Shown: positions 38,741 through 50,818 of the stretch, in pieces | Position numbering within the stretch: position 1 is the stretch's first letter | Layout: every line of letters begins with the position of its first letter | Assembly: GCA_958295665.1 (NCBI GenBank) | Contig: OY282558.1 | Coordinates: forward strand, 23,869,409 to 23,933,408 | Origin: Tipula vernalis | Lineage: Eukaryota; Arthropoda; Insecta; Diptera; Tipulidae | Reading direction: 5' to 3' | Length of the DNA stretch: 64,000 bases | The notes under the pieces: generated by a model | The model's input: only the letters and a program-made list of their open reading frames with translations | Databases searched by the model: none | What the model was told of the DNA's origin: nothing | Program-made: the position numbers and the translations under genes

Positions 38741-39305
38741 GAATAATGTTGAGAGATTGATTAACAGCAACAAATTAGAGAAAAAGAGTCAGAGAAAAAT
38801 GAAATTCAAATGTAAAATGCCATACTACGAGCGAATTCCGTTTTTCTCTAATTTTGAAGTAATTTTCGGAATTAATTAAATTTAATTTGATTGAAAACAT
38901 TACATTAATATTATAAATAGGCAAAAATTGTATATACATATAAGTGATTTGAATATCATAAGTCTAAAAAAAATGTTTACGTAATTCGTAATTCGTGCTT
39001 GATGTGGAAAGCCCGTAATTCTAAACAAATTATCTGTATCTGTGCCGACTTCTAAGACCTGGTTAATTTAGCAACAGAATACCTGTCTCTAATTCTTCAC
39101 AAAATCAGCATTTAACGTTTTAACTGAACACTCATAAGAAAAAGAAAAAAGTTTAAATACCCTTTTGTCACTTTTAGTTACACCTATCGCTGAAATATGT
39201 TAAACATCAAAAAAATTAAAAAGTACTTTAAAGCGTAATTTAGTCCTCTGTTGCTCAACATTTTAGTACTTTGGGATCTATGTAAATTTCATCCCTGTTA
39301 CAGAT

Positions 39306-39460
39306 ATCTTAAAGCCATATGTATGTTTTGCCATTTGCTCCATATATTGGCGAAAAATTCTATTAAAGGAAATCTACAATATGTACATACATTATATTTT
39401 CAAACTTGTCCAATTGCGGATCGTGCGATCCATTTTATGTTCACAAAATGAAAATTTTAA
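39306..39460 (+). pseudogene. Tc1-like transposase relic, right part
   Basis: If the hAT element and one copy of its target duplication are removed, RHITD from the left side continues as ILKPYV, and a frame change later PFAPYIGEKFY follows. This is the expected Tc1 order (the region just before the second catalytic Asp). Sequence beyond about 39350 is too decayed to follow. Confidence 0.6.
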
Positions 39461-42400
39461 ATTCAATTAATTATATTAATTATCTATTTCAATAAATGTA
39501 TAAAATTTAATTAAAAATGGCATTCGTTATTTTAAGATGAGATAATTCGGATTTTAAATAATTTTCTTGTTTTTGAAAATGAACTTGATTAAATACATAA
39601 ATAATTTTAGTCATATAATCGGGAAAAATAATTGATAAAATATGGATTAAATCAAGCAAAGTGTAGATCCAATTTACGACATCTTACTTCTGTGGGTATT
39701 TTTTAGTTAAAATTACTTTATAGATAATTTTTATTAACTAACTTGGCCAATAGGAAGTTCTTTGTTGGGTGGGGACCAAAAAGGCAACAATTGGGTTCGT
39801 TCTCTAAAATACATACATTTTATAAAATTGTAAATATCTATCACGTGTATCAACAATGGCGCATTTTGCACAAAAGGTAAGAAGCGAGTTTATGTCTTTT
39901 TTCCAAGAATACATTTTTACAATGTTTCACTCATTTGATGTCGCTTTTTCTATGGCGATCTAAGCCACTTATATAAACTATGAACTCTTTCTTTCTCTGT
40001 TATTAGTAGAGATACAGACGAATGATAATTGAAATAGAAAATCATTTTATTCTATATCTTTTATTCGCTATCAAATGAGAGAAACTGAGTAAACAATATT
40101 TATTCTTTGTAGAAAAATATATAAAGATTAGGTTAAAATTGTTCGAAAGATAAAAATTAGGCCCGAAACTTATAAACGGACACGGAATAACACTTTCGAC
40201 TTGTCTGATTCAGTTTTAATCAATTCAAACTCCGTAAGACCACCTTTGGATGGAACTTCAATTTTATGTAATTCACTTGACACAGCTGAATCATTTTCGA
40301 TTAAGCAAAGGAAACATTCAGTTTATCCTTAAGTTTAGAACAATAAATACTGGCGAACATGATCGAATTCTTACCTTCGGTAATATTTTTGACCCTTTGA
40401 CTACGGTCCGAAAAAAGAATCATATTAAATGTAGCTGGGGCAAATTTACAATTGGAAAGCTCTGCAAAATAATCTCCTAATCTAATTACCAGTCTGACGA
40501 AGTAAATTTTGTTTAAGTAGCACGGAAAAGTACAGTCCATTGCTCCCCAGCGGACTCATGGTGTAGCCGAGAAGTGGCAGACCGAAGTTCTAAAAGAGTA
40601 GAATAAGTTATTAATGAGTGCGATTCGCACAACTAATTCAAAAAATTTACCGGATTGTGGGACGATGTGGTATGGAAACCTACTGGTACTATACTCGGCA
40701 CGTGGAACAACAATTTAATCTTAGTTCCATTGGTTTCAAAGCCAATGAGCCTAATTTTTTTCACTGAGATTTTTGATTCATGGAGAAAGCGCCACAGCGT
40801 ATAACCATGAAAAATGATGATTTACCATTGGTCGATCGTTTTTAAGCAGACTTCGAATGATGTACATATCGAAACTAGATCTATATGATCCGTTCCGGCA
40901 GATATCTTTGGATCCATGATCAAACAAGAGCAGCATTTTTAAACCCGGAGCTATCGTTTAATTTCACTTTGTGTTGACATCGCTCGGGATGAATAATGCG
41001 ACCCAACAAGTCGTAGAAATTAACTGTTGGCAAACTGACAAGTTACAACTAAGTTATGCATTCATGAACCAAGAATTATTTTTTTTTTATTTTGTATCAA
41101 TCAAATTGTAACGCTATTTATAAAAACAAAGCTTTCCTCATAAAAATATTAATTTTTTTGTAATAAAGCGCGAATCTTTGATGAGATCCGCATTAGAGGC
41201 AGCAAACGATCCGCTTTCCAATATTGTGATTAATTCACTCATTTATCAAAAAAATAGGCCATACTAATAAAAATTATACTTTTTAATGAATTAAATTAAG
41301 AAAAAAATACTCAAATTAGATAAAAGCGAAAATGTTTGTTTACAAATTCATTCCTCAATTAATACAGACAAAATCAAATTCATAAGTTTTAAAACGCCAT
41401 CCGGAACCGGGACGCCGTTCAACTTAAAGATAAGCACTCCAATCCAAACGAATATATTCGTTACATTCAGCTTCGTCTAAAAGCAAATGGTCGATTTAAA
41501 ATGCCAATATGATGAGAGATCTGCAACGTCCCGATGGATTTTTAATAATATTCAGGTTTGCTAAACAGTATTATATTATACGCGAAAATTTGTTGCTAAC
41601 CTTTCTCTCGAACTCCAATTTATTGGCTCCGTAATAGACCGTTGCCAAAGTAAAATATAATGGGCGACAAATACCATAAAACACAACAATGGAATCTGGT
41701 CATCGGAATCGGAAGAGAATCTCTTTTCATCCAAAAACACTGCCTGTAAAAAACAGCTGTTTCGCTAAGGGAGCTTATATTTAATCGTTGTACAGTCCCA
41801 ACTTAAGAAGAAGTACCCATTTCCTTTATTTGTTGTTTTCAAGGTTTTTTAAAATAATATTTCACTACTTAATTTTGCGTGGCCTATTTTAGGAACTATT
41901 TAATTATTTGCTTATCGCTCAAACCGTTTTAGGCTTCTCGTTTCAGCGCTTTTTGTTCCAATCTAATTACAATATCGTTCTTAAATTTCTTTAGCCCTTT
42001 AGTTAGTTAGTATTTATTTATTTTACAAAATTATTACGACCTTGCAAATATACAGAGAATTTCTATATTCCGTATCTTATCGCACATGTGACATAAACCA
42101 AGATCAACGGAAATAAACATATTGAGTAAATAAAAGACTTTTATATTTTTGTATACAGAACTACGTAAAATTTAAAATGTATGATGATTATGACTGTTTG
42201 CTGATATAGAATGAAAATTCATTTGGTTCATAATTTTACTGAACCCAGATTTAGAATTGTAGGTACATTTTAATTTCCGAAAACAGAAAATTAGAAGAAA
42301 CAATGTGTGACACAATTTTAAGTATCACGTCCTTTTTTTTATCGAATGACAGTAGTGGTGATCTTTCTCAATCTTCTTTATAACCAGTTCTAAACGATTT

Positions 42401-43399
42401 TCTACCTCACTAATCAAGTAATTTTATCCTGATATTTTAACCAAAATTGTGCAATATACAAATGAATTTCTTCAGGTATATGCCAAATTTTTAAAAACCA
42501 AAAAATTATTTTCCCTTGTTAGACTTATAGACTTCATTAAATGGTAATTTTAATCACACCCAAAAGTTAACGAACAAACTTTGATCACATAATCGTAATG
42601 AAAACGTTAATCTTCAAAAATGTGAAACGCCTCTTTCAAATGGATTTTCTACCAGATAAAGTGTAGTTAAACAAATTTAAAATAAATTATCTAACCAATT
42701 CGAAGAGAAATTCAAAACAGCGGAACAAGAAGACCTTGCATATGATCTACCCATTCGTTTTCGATGAAACGGTGGAAAGATATATAGATATTATTACTAT
42801 AAACTAAAAACAAAATTATATAAGTAACCAACAATCATCATTGCTTGTAATAATTATTATTATTTATAATAAACAATAAATTCGGAAGTCGCACTAATGC
42901 AATTTGTGTACTTTATAGCATATCATATCAGGCAGCGTATCACAGAATTTATGAAAACATTTTATTGTTTATTAAACCACTTACCCATCTGTAATTAGTT
43001 TCACACGTACACAAAATCTAATTTAGTAAATATGTACAAACTGTCGCGCGAATCACATACATAATCTATAATTAGTTTACGTAATCATACGATTCGTTGA
43101 CATCTGGTCAAAAACATAATTTCAAATCAACAGCTCAAGATAAAAAAAAAATTATTGTGTAAATTTATTAATTTTCAATGCAATGAAAATTTAAGTCAAA
43201 CATGAACAAAAATTATGTATACGATTTCTTATTATTCGTATTACTTAAGAAAGATTTTTTTTTTATTAATTTTTCGTTTTCCCATTCAATTTTTATTCTA
43301 AACAATATCGTATTAAAGAAAAATATAGCAGCGCTTTTTAAAGTTATAGTCCGCGACCCACTATGGTATTACTCTGAAGTCATTAAGAGTGTAATACGC
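39461..43399. other. Intron DNA with decayed protein-like segments
   Basis: The part 40250-41050 contains minus-strand pieces of protein-like sequence in several frames (for example LPLLGYTMSPLGSNGLYF, VNFYDLLGRIIHPERC) that I cannot assign. The part 41600-41760 (minus; VFLDEKRFSSDSDDQ) resembles the first catalytic region of a Tc3-like transposase, weakly. Neither is supported as a gene. Confidence 0.35.
39856..39890 (+). repeat. Solo copy of the terminal repeat of the 45.86-kb element
   Basis: ATTTTGCACAAAAGGTAAGA followed by AGCGAG closely matches the left terminal sequence at 45861-45888. No partner end was found nearby, so it is a solo end or the remnant of a MITE. Confidence 0.6.
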
Positions 43400-43701
43400 T
43401 TGACAGACTAGGGATTAGCTAAGTGTGTCAAGTTGAAGATTACATTTTAAATAATTTGTGCTGAATAAATTTTGAGGTTACGTTTATGAACACACATTCT
43501 AGTGTGTCTTAATGTATAATTCTTAGAAATATTGAATTAAAACATTAGTCCAGCTGATTTACTAGCTATTCAGTGAATCTCAATCATAGTATTTTACTTC
43601 TCGGCAGGAAACTAATCCCTAGTCTGTCAACGCAAATGGTTTGTGGTGGATTAGCTAATCTTGTTTCACTAATCGCGCTTTGCTGATCCCTAGTCTGTCA
43701 A
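43400..43701. mobile_element. MITE with TTGACAGACTAGGG ends
   Basis: TTGACAGACTAGGGATTAGC at 43400 is inverted at 43611-43630 (CTAATCCCTAGTCTGTCAA) and again at 43683-43701. The inner pair defines a 231-bp element flanked by CGC on both sides, possibly a 3-bp target duplication. The third end adds about 70 bp. No coding capacity. Confidence 0.75.
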
Positions 43702-45853
43702 TGGTACAAGGAAAAACCAAAATATCGATCAAATAAACCCACAACATGCGGCTAATCCAAGTTTCCAGCGCCAATATCAGCAAATCTTAGGTACGACATA
43801 TTTAAATAATTTAGGTAACTATATTTAGAATTAGGAAAACGCTACTAAAAATATTGCTGGGCAATTTCCGGTAGAGTTATGTAGGGCTATAATCGGATTT
43901 CGATATTTGTGGAAGACCTCAACTCGGCTGGCTTGTTAGTTGGGCAAACATCTCAGAGTTCTAGGAAGAGCCAATATGAATGACATTAATGCAAAATAAA
44001 CCGGTATTCGAATATAGAACAGTGGTTAAAAGGATTTCTTCGCCGCTGGCCAAATAACCACTTCAGGATTCGAATCAAATCAGAATCGAAGGTCAATTAT
44101 TAGTTGGATTTTAGTGATGGTGCTAATTTTTCATTTTTTAACTAGTTCAAATCGACGTTTTTAATAATTTCTTATGTTATTCTTTTTACTTCATTAAATG
44201 AGGTAATTTTAACCTGATATTTTAATCAGTTACGTATTAGCAAACCAGTTAGTCATTTTTTTACTTTAATTTCAAAATATGCATATACTTGCATATTAAA
44301 CCACTTATTGTACAACACAATTTTGAAAATAAACTATAAACAATAAAAAGAATAATTTTGTGTCACAAATATGTGACATCAGTTTTATTGAAAACTAGCG
44401 ATCTCATATACGAGTATGTGACGTAGTACGTATTAATAAAAAAAATTCAAACGTTGTACATATCTTCAAAATTCTTGATAACTATCCTTCAAATGAAATG
44501 AAAGTTGCAATTTGAATAGAATTTAATTTTTAAGAAGTTTTTGATAATTTTGCTATTTGGTATATGTATTCACTGGTTAGAAAAGGGTTAAGAAACACTG
44601 AGAGTAAAAGATACAACGTCATATACAAATTTAAATACATATGAGTACAGAAGAAATGTAATGTAAACAAATAACACAACTCTCGAGAGAGCTAATAAGA
44701 TTTTTGATTTTTTTTTTCTTTTCAGAAAAAATCATTAAAACAAAAAATTTTCTTTTATAAATTATTTATGAAAATACGATAACCTGAATTTTTTCCGGAA
44801 TATTGTGTTTTCCCAATATTAAATTTGCAGTAGTGTTTTGAAATTATATAACAGTATATTTAAAATAGAGTTTAATTCAAAAAATATATATTTATTTGTA
44901 TAAACAATTGAGTCTTTCTATAAAAAAACTACAAACCGAGAGGGTCGTTGAACTATACACATATAATAAAAAAAAACTACTTTACTATGATATGTTGTTA
45001 TAGTAAAGTTGAAGAAAAATTAAGAATTTCCATTATTATTTATTTATTTATTATTGTTATTATTATTATTATTCTAGTTGTTCTTCTTGTATTTTAATTT
45101 AAACATTTTTTTTTTTTTTTTTTAATAGAATTATAGAATTGAGATGATGATGATGATAATCATTGATAGTTATAGTTAGTCTTCGACTAGTCTTCATGAT
45201 GATGGTTAAATGAATTTTTTATTTGTGTACTATATTGTTGTTATTATTTGTATAGAGGTGATGGACGACGAATAGTTATGTACAATATGTAGTTATTGTT
45301 ATAAATTGAAGTTTATTATTTTTATTTGTGAGTTTTATAGTTTCTTATTCTGTTTAGATTGTCCATTTGGAGAAAGCTTGTACAGTCGTGGATCCGCAAT
45401 AAGGGTTGTTGGTATAATATAAAGTGCAATAAAAATCTTAAGAATTGTAAAACACAACTATTTTATGAAAATTGATGTTGGCTTTTATTAAGACCGACAA
45501 TACGAATATACATATGTAGTCCTGTTCAGACGGTCAGAAATGTCTGTCTCTAGATAAAGAATTATACAACAAGATCTACTTCGTTGTTTTATGATTGAAA
45601 ACGAATAAGCGTTTACCAAATGTTTAGTTTATAATTTAGAAATTACAGAAGCACAAGCGATTAGAAACAGCATAAACAGGAGTATGATAAATGTAAAAGT
45701 AAAAAGAAAAAAAATGAATCCTCAAATTACCGTTATAGGTATAATAAAAACTGTTATGAAATTTTATTGAAATCGAAATAAGACAGATATTCATCCTTTA
45801 TTAATTGCCAAATATGCATTAAATTTCATTCAAACCCATTCAGTCATGATTCA
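43702..45853. other. AT-rich intron DNA with simple repeats
   Basis: It contains ATT/TTA trinucleotide tracts (about 45035-45075), a poly-T run (about 45107-45124) and a GATGAT run (about 45143-45160). At 44010-44060 a GGATTCGAATC motif resembles a tRNA B-box but no tRNA folds around it. Confidence 0.5.
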
Positions 45854-46040
45854 GGACTGGGATTTTGTACAAAAGGCGAGAAGCGAGTTTTCGTTTAATT
45901 TCTCGCCTTTCAATTTTGCCCGACAGTTTTTTAACGATTTTGCACAAATAGACAAAATAAAAGGCGAGAATATTGAGCAACTTTAATTTAGTTGTCAAAA
46001 ATACATTTTATTGACAAGATGGTTTAGATTTGTGTCGTTG

Positions 46041-46298
46041 GCTGCGTTTTTTTATTCGCTCCGGATAGCTGCTATCGAGAGCCTTTTTATAAAAAGTGGC
46101 TCCCGATAGCGCTCCGTATAAATAGGTAGAGCCAAATATTTTGTATATCAAGTTTTCGCTAAACAATTGAATTAAAAATGATAGTTTGATTCTAAATAAG
46201 TTTAGTTTACTAATAAATAGCGCGTCAAATTTAAATGTAGGCGTAGAAAAATGACGGCTCTCGATAGCAGCTATTGAGAGCGAATAAAAAAACACAGC
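46041..46298. mobile_element. 258-bp MITE nested in the 45.86-kb element
   Basis: Ends of about 42 bp are inverted: TTTATTCGCTCCGGATAGCT near 46050 and its inverse around 46270-46290 (GCTATTGAGAGCGAATAAAA). The motif GCTATCGAGAGCC occurs at the inner edge of both. It has no coding capacity. Confidence 0.85.
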
Positions 46299-46477
46299 TG
46301 TTGATACAAATGAATTTGTAACAAATCATACTATTTAAAATACATAAATAATTAATTTTATGTAATAAAAAATAAAATTGGTTCAATATTAATGTCGGGT
46401 TATCCGATTTCCTATTTCAAGTGTGATATGTTTTGTCGCTAACAATGGAAATGTTATGGTATTTGTTAAATTATCAA

Positions 46478-46972
46478 TTACACATATGATCGTTTCGTCT
46501 TGTTCCCTTCTGTGATATTCGGCGGTGTTATTTTCTGTATTTTTTGTAATAATCTATAGGGAAAAAGCAGCTTCAATCGCTTTTTTATCACTTTTTTCTG
46601 CCGATCGGTTTGACTAGGGGCGGTTTTTTTTGCTCGTCGTCTGATGTTCATCTTTTCCAAGTATTTTTTGATGGTAGAATGGTTGGTTCTATATTTTCTG
46701 GCTAAAGCACGATAAGATTTTGCACTGCGGCCTTGCGTTTCTGCCTTCAGCCTAGCACACATTCGACTATCCGATAAAGTAGTTTTTATGCCCGAACCAG
46801 GTTTCCGCTTTACCGATTTCCCAACCTCGATGGCACTAAGTATGCGATATATCGTCGTTTTTTTTAATCCCATTTTTGCAAAATGTTGGAAAACTTCATT
46901 TTTAGCCTTCGTTGGATTTAGTTTGCAAAAATTAACTATAATATTTCGGCGTTCTAATTGAGACAACGACAT
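46478..46972 (-). pseudogene. Helix-turn-helix transposase N-terminus without catalytic domain
   Basis: The 164-residue product starts MSLSQLERRNIIVNFCKLN. It contains two helix-turn-helix units (about residues 15-50, GLKKTTIYRILSAIE; and 85-110, YRALARKYRTNHSTIKKYLE) joined by a KRKPGSG linker, then a basic tail (MNIRRRAKKTAPSQTDRQKK). This is the layout of IS630/Tc1/mariner-type DNA-binding domains. The frame is fully open, but nothing like a DDE/D catalytic domain follows before the end of the element. It may be a DNA-binding-only derivative or a deletion product. Confidence 0.7.
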
Positions 46973-47523
46973 TATTATAACTAAACTGCGTTATAATTAA
47001 TTTTCTCCTCACTCTTTTAACACAAAATAGATAACAGTTATTTTGTTTTGTTTTTGATTGTATGTGTGATATTGTTGTATCATCGGTTTGTGTGTTGTTC
47101 CATTTTTTTAAGCCATACGTTATTGGCTGAACGATGAGCGAAGGTTATAGCTTCCGAAGGAGCATACTTTGAATAAAACATTCTTTCATTTCCTACACAA
47201 ACTAATGTCTTTTATTTCAGTAAAAAAGGTCGGAAATTTATTTGTACACCCAATAATTAAAACAATAATTTTACTAATACATAATATTCATAAGATAAGT
47301 GACAGTAAATTTCAATTTTTTTTTAATTACCTATGATGTGTAAAATTATGCTAAAACATTAACTTAAAATTCGTTTTCCTACTTCTCGCCAAGTATTACA
47401 CACGGTCGAAAATAAAAGCGAGAGCGAGTGTCTATTCGCCTAGTGCAAAATCGCTTTTTCTCGCTTTTAGCTAAAAGTCGCTCAAAAAAGGCGACTCGTT
47501 GTGTGCAAAATCCCAGTCCAGGA

Positions 47524-47793
47524 CAAACAAATTCCACTCTTTCATAATACTTATGGGAAAATTTGAAAATAAAACAAATAACATACAAATTTTTCAAATC
47601 TCTAATTTGAGACCGCCCTTTACAACTAGAAATTGAAAATTTCTAAAGACGAGTTTATTGAATAATTTTATTAAAAATTGCAAACTTGATAAAAACATCG
47701 CAACCACGTCTGATCGAAATTTGAATTTTTGCAGAACGTCAAATATGATTAAAATTTAAGTTTAAAAATTTCAAACAATTTCTAGAAAAAAAA
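47524..47793. other. Short AT-rich spacer
   Basis: Nothing recognisable between the DNA transposon and the second satellite composite. Confidence 0.5.
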
Positions 47794-48297
47794 TTGAGGT
47801 GTGGCCAACACACGACTTTCTTTTACGAATAGAGAATTTTGAGAAATTTTAATTTTTTCTTAATTTTTTTTTTAATTTTTTTTTTTTATTTGTTTTTAAT
47901 TTTTGGAAACATTTTGTATTATGTAGTTTTTTGTAAACCTTATACTTTTTAAGATATTTGCAAAACAAATTTTCTGGACAAAGGGAGTGGCCACTTCCGG
48001 TTAGCCGATTTGGAGTAAAATTCACTGGGACCTCCCAATTTATCAAAAAAGCTTAAATCTGAAGTTTCAGTTCGATTGATTAAACCATATGGGCTGTAGA
48101 GAGGACACAGACAGGCTGACAGACTGACAGTTTGACAGACTGACAGTTTGACAGACTGACAGACAGACAGACAGACACCATTTCGGAACCCACTTTTTCG
48201 GACTCAAGGGCCCTCAAAACAAATAAATCTCTAAAAATCTCAAGGTCCAAAATTTTCATGATTACTATACTTTATTTTACTAGAGTAAAAGAAAATA
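47794..48297 (-). repeat. Module A, copy 3
   Basis: Starts TTGAGGTGTGGCCAACACAC on the plus strand and carries the longest (CAGACTGA)n-type microsatellite of the four copies (about 48106-48177). Confidence 0.85.
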
Positions 48298-49670
48298 AAA
48301 AACCCTAATCCATACGAATCGTTCGTTTAATAAAAGTTCTAAGAAATTATTTTTTGGAATTCGCACTCAACACCCAAGGGCCAATATCGGCCATTGCCAA
48401 CAATGACGACAAAGGTTTCGCTAGCACATAGAATAGGTCCCTTAATTACCTAGTTAGAAAACGCTAATCCTTACGAATCGTTTGTTTAGTAAAAGTTCTG
48501 CAAAATTATTTTGTGGAAATCGCACTCAACTCCCAAGGGCCAATATCGGCTATTGCCAACAATGATGAAAAAGGTTTCGCTAGCACATGGAATAGGTCCC
48601 TTAATGATCTAGTTAGAAAACCCTAATCCATACGAATCGTTCGTTTAGTAAAAGTTCTGCAAAATTATTTTTTGAAATTCGCACTCAACTCCCAAGGACC
48701 AATATCGGCCATTGCCAACAATGATGACAAAGGTTTCGCTAGCACATAGAATAGGCCCCTCAAATACCTAGTTAAAAAACCCTAATCCAAACGAATCGTT
48801 CGTTTAGTAAAAGTTCTACGAAATTATTTTTTGGAAATCGCACTCAACAATGATGACAAAGGTTTCGCTAGCACATGGAATAGGTCCCTTAATTATCTAT
48901 TTAGAAAACACTAATCCATACGGAACGTTCGTTTAGTAAAAGTTCTGCAAAATTATTTTTTGGAAATCGTACTCAACCCTGAAGGGCCAACATCGGCCAT
49001 TGCCAACAATGATGACAAAGGTTTCGCTAGCACATAGAATAGGTCCCTCAAATACCTAGTTAAAAAACCCTAATCCATACGAATCGTTCGTTTAGTAAAA
49101 GTTCTGCAAAATTATTTTTTGGAAATCGCACTCAACAATGATGACAAAGGTTTCGCTAGCACATGGAATAGGTACCTTAATTACCTAGTTAAAAAACCCT
49201 AATCCATACGGAACGTTCGTTTAGTAAAAGTTCTGCAAAATTCTTTTTTGGAAATCGCACTCAACTCCCAAGGGCCAATATCGGCCATTGCCAACAATGG
49301 TGGCAAAGGTTTCGCTAAAACATAGAATAGGTCCCTCAAATACCTAGTTAAAAAACCCTAATCCATACGAATCGTTTGTTTAGTAAAAGTTCTGCAAAAT
49401 TATTTTTTGGAAATCGCACTCAACTCCCAAGGGCCAATATCGGCCATTACCAAAAATGATGACAAAGGTTTCGCTAGCACATAGAATAGGTCCCTCAAAT
49501 ACCTAGTTAGAAAACCCTAATCCATACGAATCGTTCGTTTAGTAAAAGTTCTGCAAAATTATTTTTGGAAATCGCACTCAACTCCCAAGGGCCAATATCG
49601 GCCATTGCCAACAATGATGACAAAGGTTTCGCTAGCACATGGAATAGGTCCCTTAATTACCTAGTTAAAA
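48298..49670 (+). repeat. Satellite T, array 2 (~9 monomers)
   Basis: Monomer starts lie at about 48301, 48463, 48622, 48779, 48907, 49067, 49197, 49357 and 49516. Seven are about 153-163 bp; two belong to the ~128-bp deletion class. The 75-bp class of array 1 is absent. Confidence 0.92.
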
Positions 49671-50169
49671 TTGAGGTGTGGCCAACACACAACTTTCTTT
49701 TACGAACAGAGAATTTTGAGAAATTTTATTTTTTTCTTAATTTTTTTTTTAATTTTTAAATTTTTAATTTTTTTTTTTAATTTTTTATTTTTATTTGTTT
49801 TTAATTTTTGGAAACATTTTGGATAAAAGAGTTTTTTGCAAACCTTATACTTTTTAAGATATTTGCAAAACAAATTTTCTGGACCAAGGGAGTGGCCACT
49901 TCCGGTTAGCCGATTAGGAGTAAAGTTCACTGGGACCTCCCAATTTATCAAAAAAGCTTAAATCTGAAGTTTCAGTTCGATTGATTAAACCATATGGGCT
50001 GTATAGAAGACACAGACAGACTGACAGACTGACAGACAGACACCATTTCGAAACCCACTTTTTCGGACTCAGGGGACCTCAAAACAAATAAATCTCTAAA
50101 AATCTCAAGGTCCAAAATTTTCATGATTACATACTATACTTTATTTTACTAGAGTAAAAGAAAGTAAAA
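49671..50169 (-). repeat. Module A, copy 4
   Basis: Direct repeat of copy 3. It carries a longer A/T homopolymer region (about 49730-49800) and the terminal palindrome TTTTACTAGAGTAAAA at 50143-50158. Confidence 0.85.
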
Positions 50170-50502
50170 TTAGATTTATGTAGTAGTTTAAATGAATTCA
50201 AAATTTGGAGATAATTTTTATCAACATATTTTCAAAATACCCAATTTCGAAAAATAGTAATAAATTAGAGTTTACAGGATTTAATTAGGAAAAATTGCCA
50301 AACTACAGGAAGTAGATTAATTTTCTGTGATAAATATTTCTGCTGTCGGACGTTTCCGAAATAATTTTTGTTTGATATTAGTAAAAGATTTACGCATTCA
50401 TAAAATAGTGTAATTTTATTGCTGCCTTTATTGTAATCAGTATAAATATCTGTTCTATAAGTTCTAATTTGGTCTTTGTAACTACATGCATAATTCCTAA
50501 AT

Positions 50503-50690
50503 TCACTCCCATTATATAGCCATTTTAAATTATGCCTTTTAGAACTTTAATGTCCAGGAAATATTGTTGATAAACTAGACATTTTTGTTTGTTTATAAAT
50601 AAAAAATTTTCCTGTGAATATAATTTCCTGAGAAATTTTCATTCAGCTGTTTAGTAAATACGCCGACATTCCGTAGATTGCTTCGTTGGG
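50503..50690 (+). repeat. Left copy of a ~180-bp direct repeat
   Basis: Shares GCCATTTTAAATTATGCCTT-type sequence and GCCGACATTCCGTAGATT with 54553-54690 in the same orientation, about 4.06 kb away. The two copies flank the G+T-rich region. Confidence 0.7.
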
Positions 50691-50818
50691 GCATTGGGTC
50701 AATACCGTCTTTAATAAGTCGGTCCTCAAGAATTAAAATGGCGCAACTCGGCTTATGCCCTAATCAATTTTTGCGCATTTTGTTTAATTTTCTATTGGAG
50801 GGTCAGCGAGAGTTCGTC

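Larger units (their letters stand above)
35940..38760 (-). mobile_element. Non-LTR retrotransposon nested in the hAT element
   Basis: Read on the minus strand, the order is ORF1, endonuclease, reverse transcriptase and C-terminal region, all decayed. ORF1 and the endonuclease are still present, so this copy is longer than the one at 8.0 kb, to which it appears related. Boundaries are approximate. Confidence 0.8.
35752..39297. mobile_element. hAT-type element with perfect 8-bp target duplication
   Basis: The outermost ends are inverted (CAGGGATGAAA / TTTCATCCCTG) and are bordered on both sides by the identical 8-mer TTACAGAT (35744-35751 and 39298-39305). An 8-bp duplication with CAGGG-type ends is the signature of the hAT superfamily. 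Short AAAGTACT motifs recur inside both ends, as subterminal binding repeats often do. Without the non-LTR element it contains, the hAT element would be under 1 kb, with no transposase visible. It is therefore non-autonomous. Confidence 0.85.
45857..47516 (-). mobile_element. 1.66-kb DNA transposon with CTGGGATTTTG ends
   Basis: The ends are inverted: CTGGGATTTTGTAC on the left, GTGCAAAATCCCAG on the right, with purine-rich GCGAGAA-type motifs repeated inside both ends. Flanking heptamers TTCAGGA (45850-45856) and TCCAGGA (47517-47523) could be a diverged target duplication. Inside lie a helix-turn-helix protein (46478-46972, minus) and a nested MITE (46041-46298). I cannot name the superfamily with certainty; the protein points to the IS630/Tc1/mariner group, but the terminal sequence and lack of TA duplication do not. 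Confidence 0.7.
47794..50169 (-). mobile_element. Second composite repeat locus A-(T)9-A
   Basis: Same structure, orientation and junctions as the locus at 19474-23190. Module A lies at 47794-48297 and 49671-50169, with satellite T between. The A-to-T junction (AGTAAAAGAAA..TAAA|AACCCTAATCC) lacks the extra ~110 bp found at the first locus. The T-to-A junction is identical in both loci. Confidence 0.6.

Noticed and set aside
40250..41050. Minus-strand protein-like pieces suggesting a decayed gene
   Set aside because: Several frames and stops; no family recognised, so not annotated as a gene.
41600..41760. Tc3-like transposase fragment (VFLDEKRFSSDSDDQ)
   Set aside because: A single weak motif without the following catalytic regions in order.
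44010..44060. tRNA gene suggested by GGATTCGAATC
   Set aside because: No acceptor stem or anticodon arm can be formed around it.
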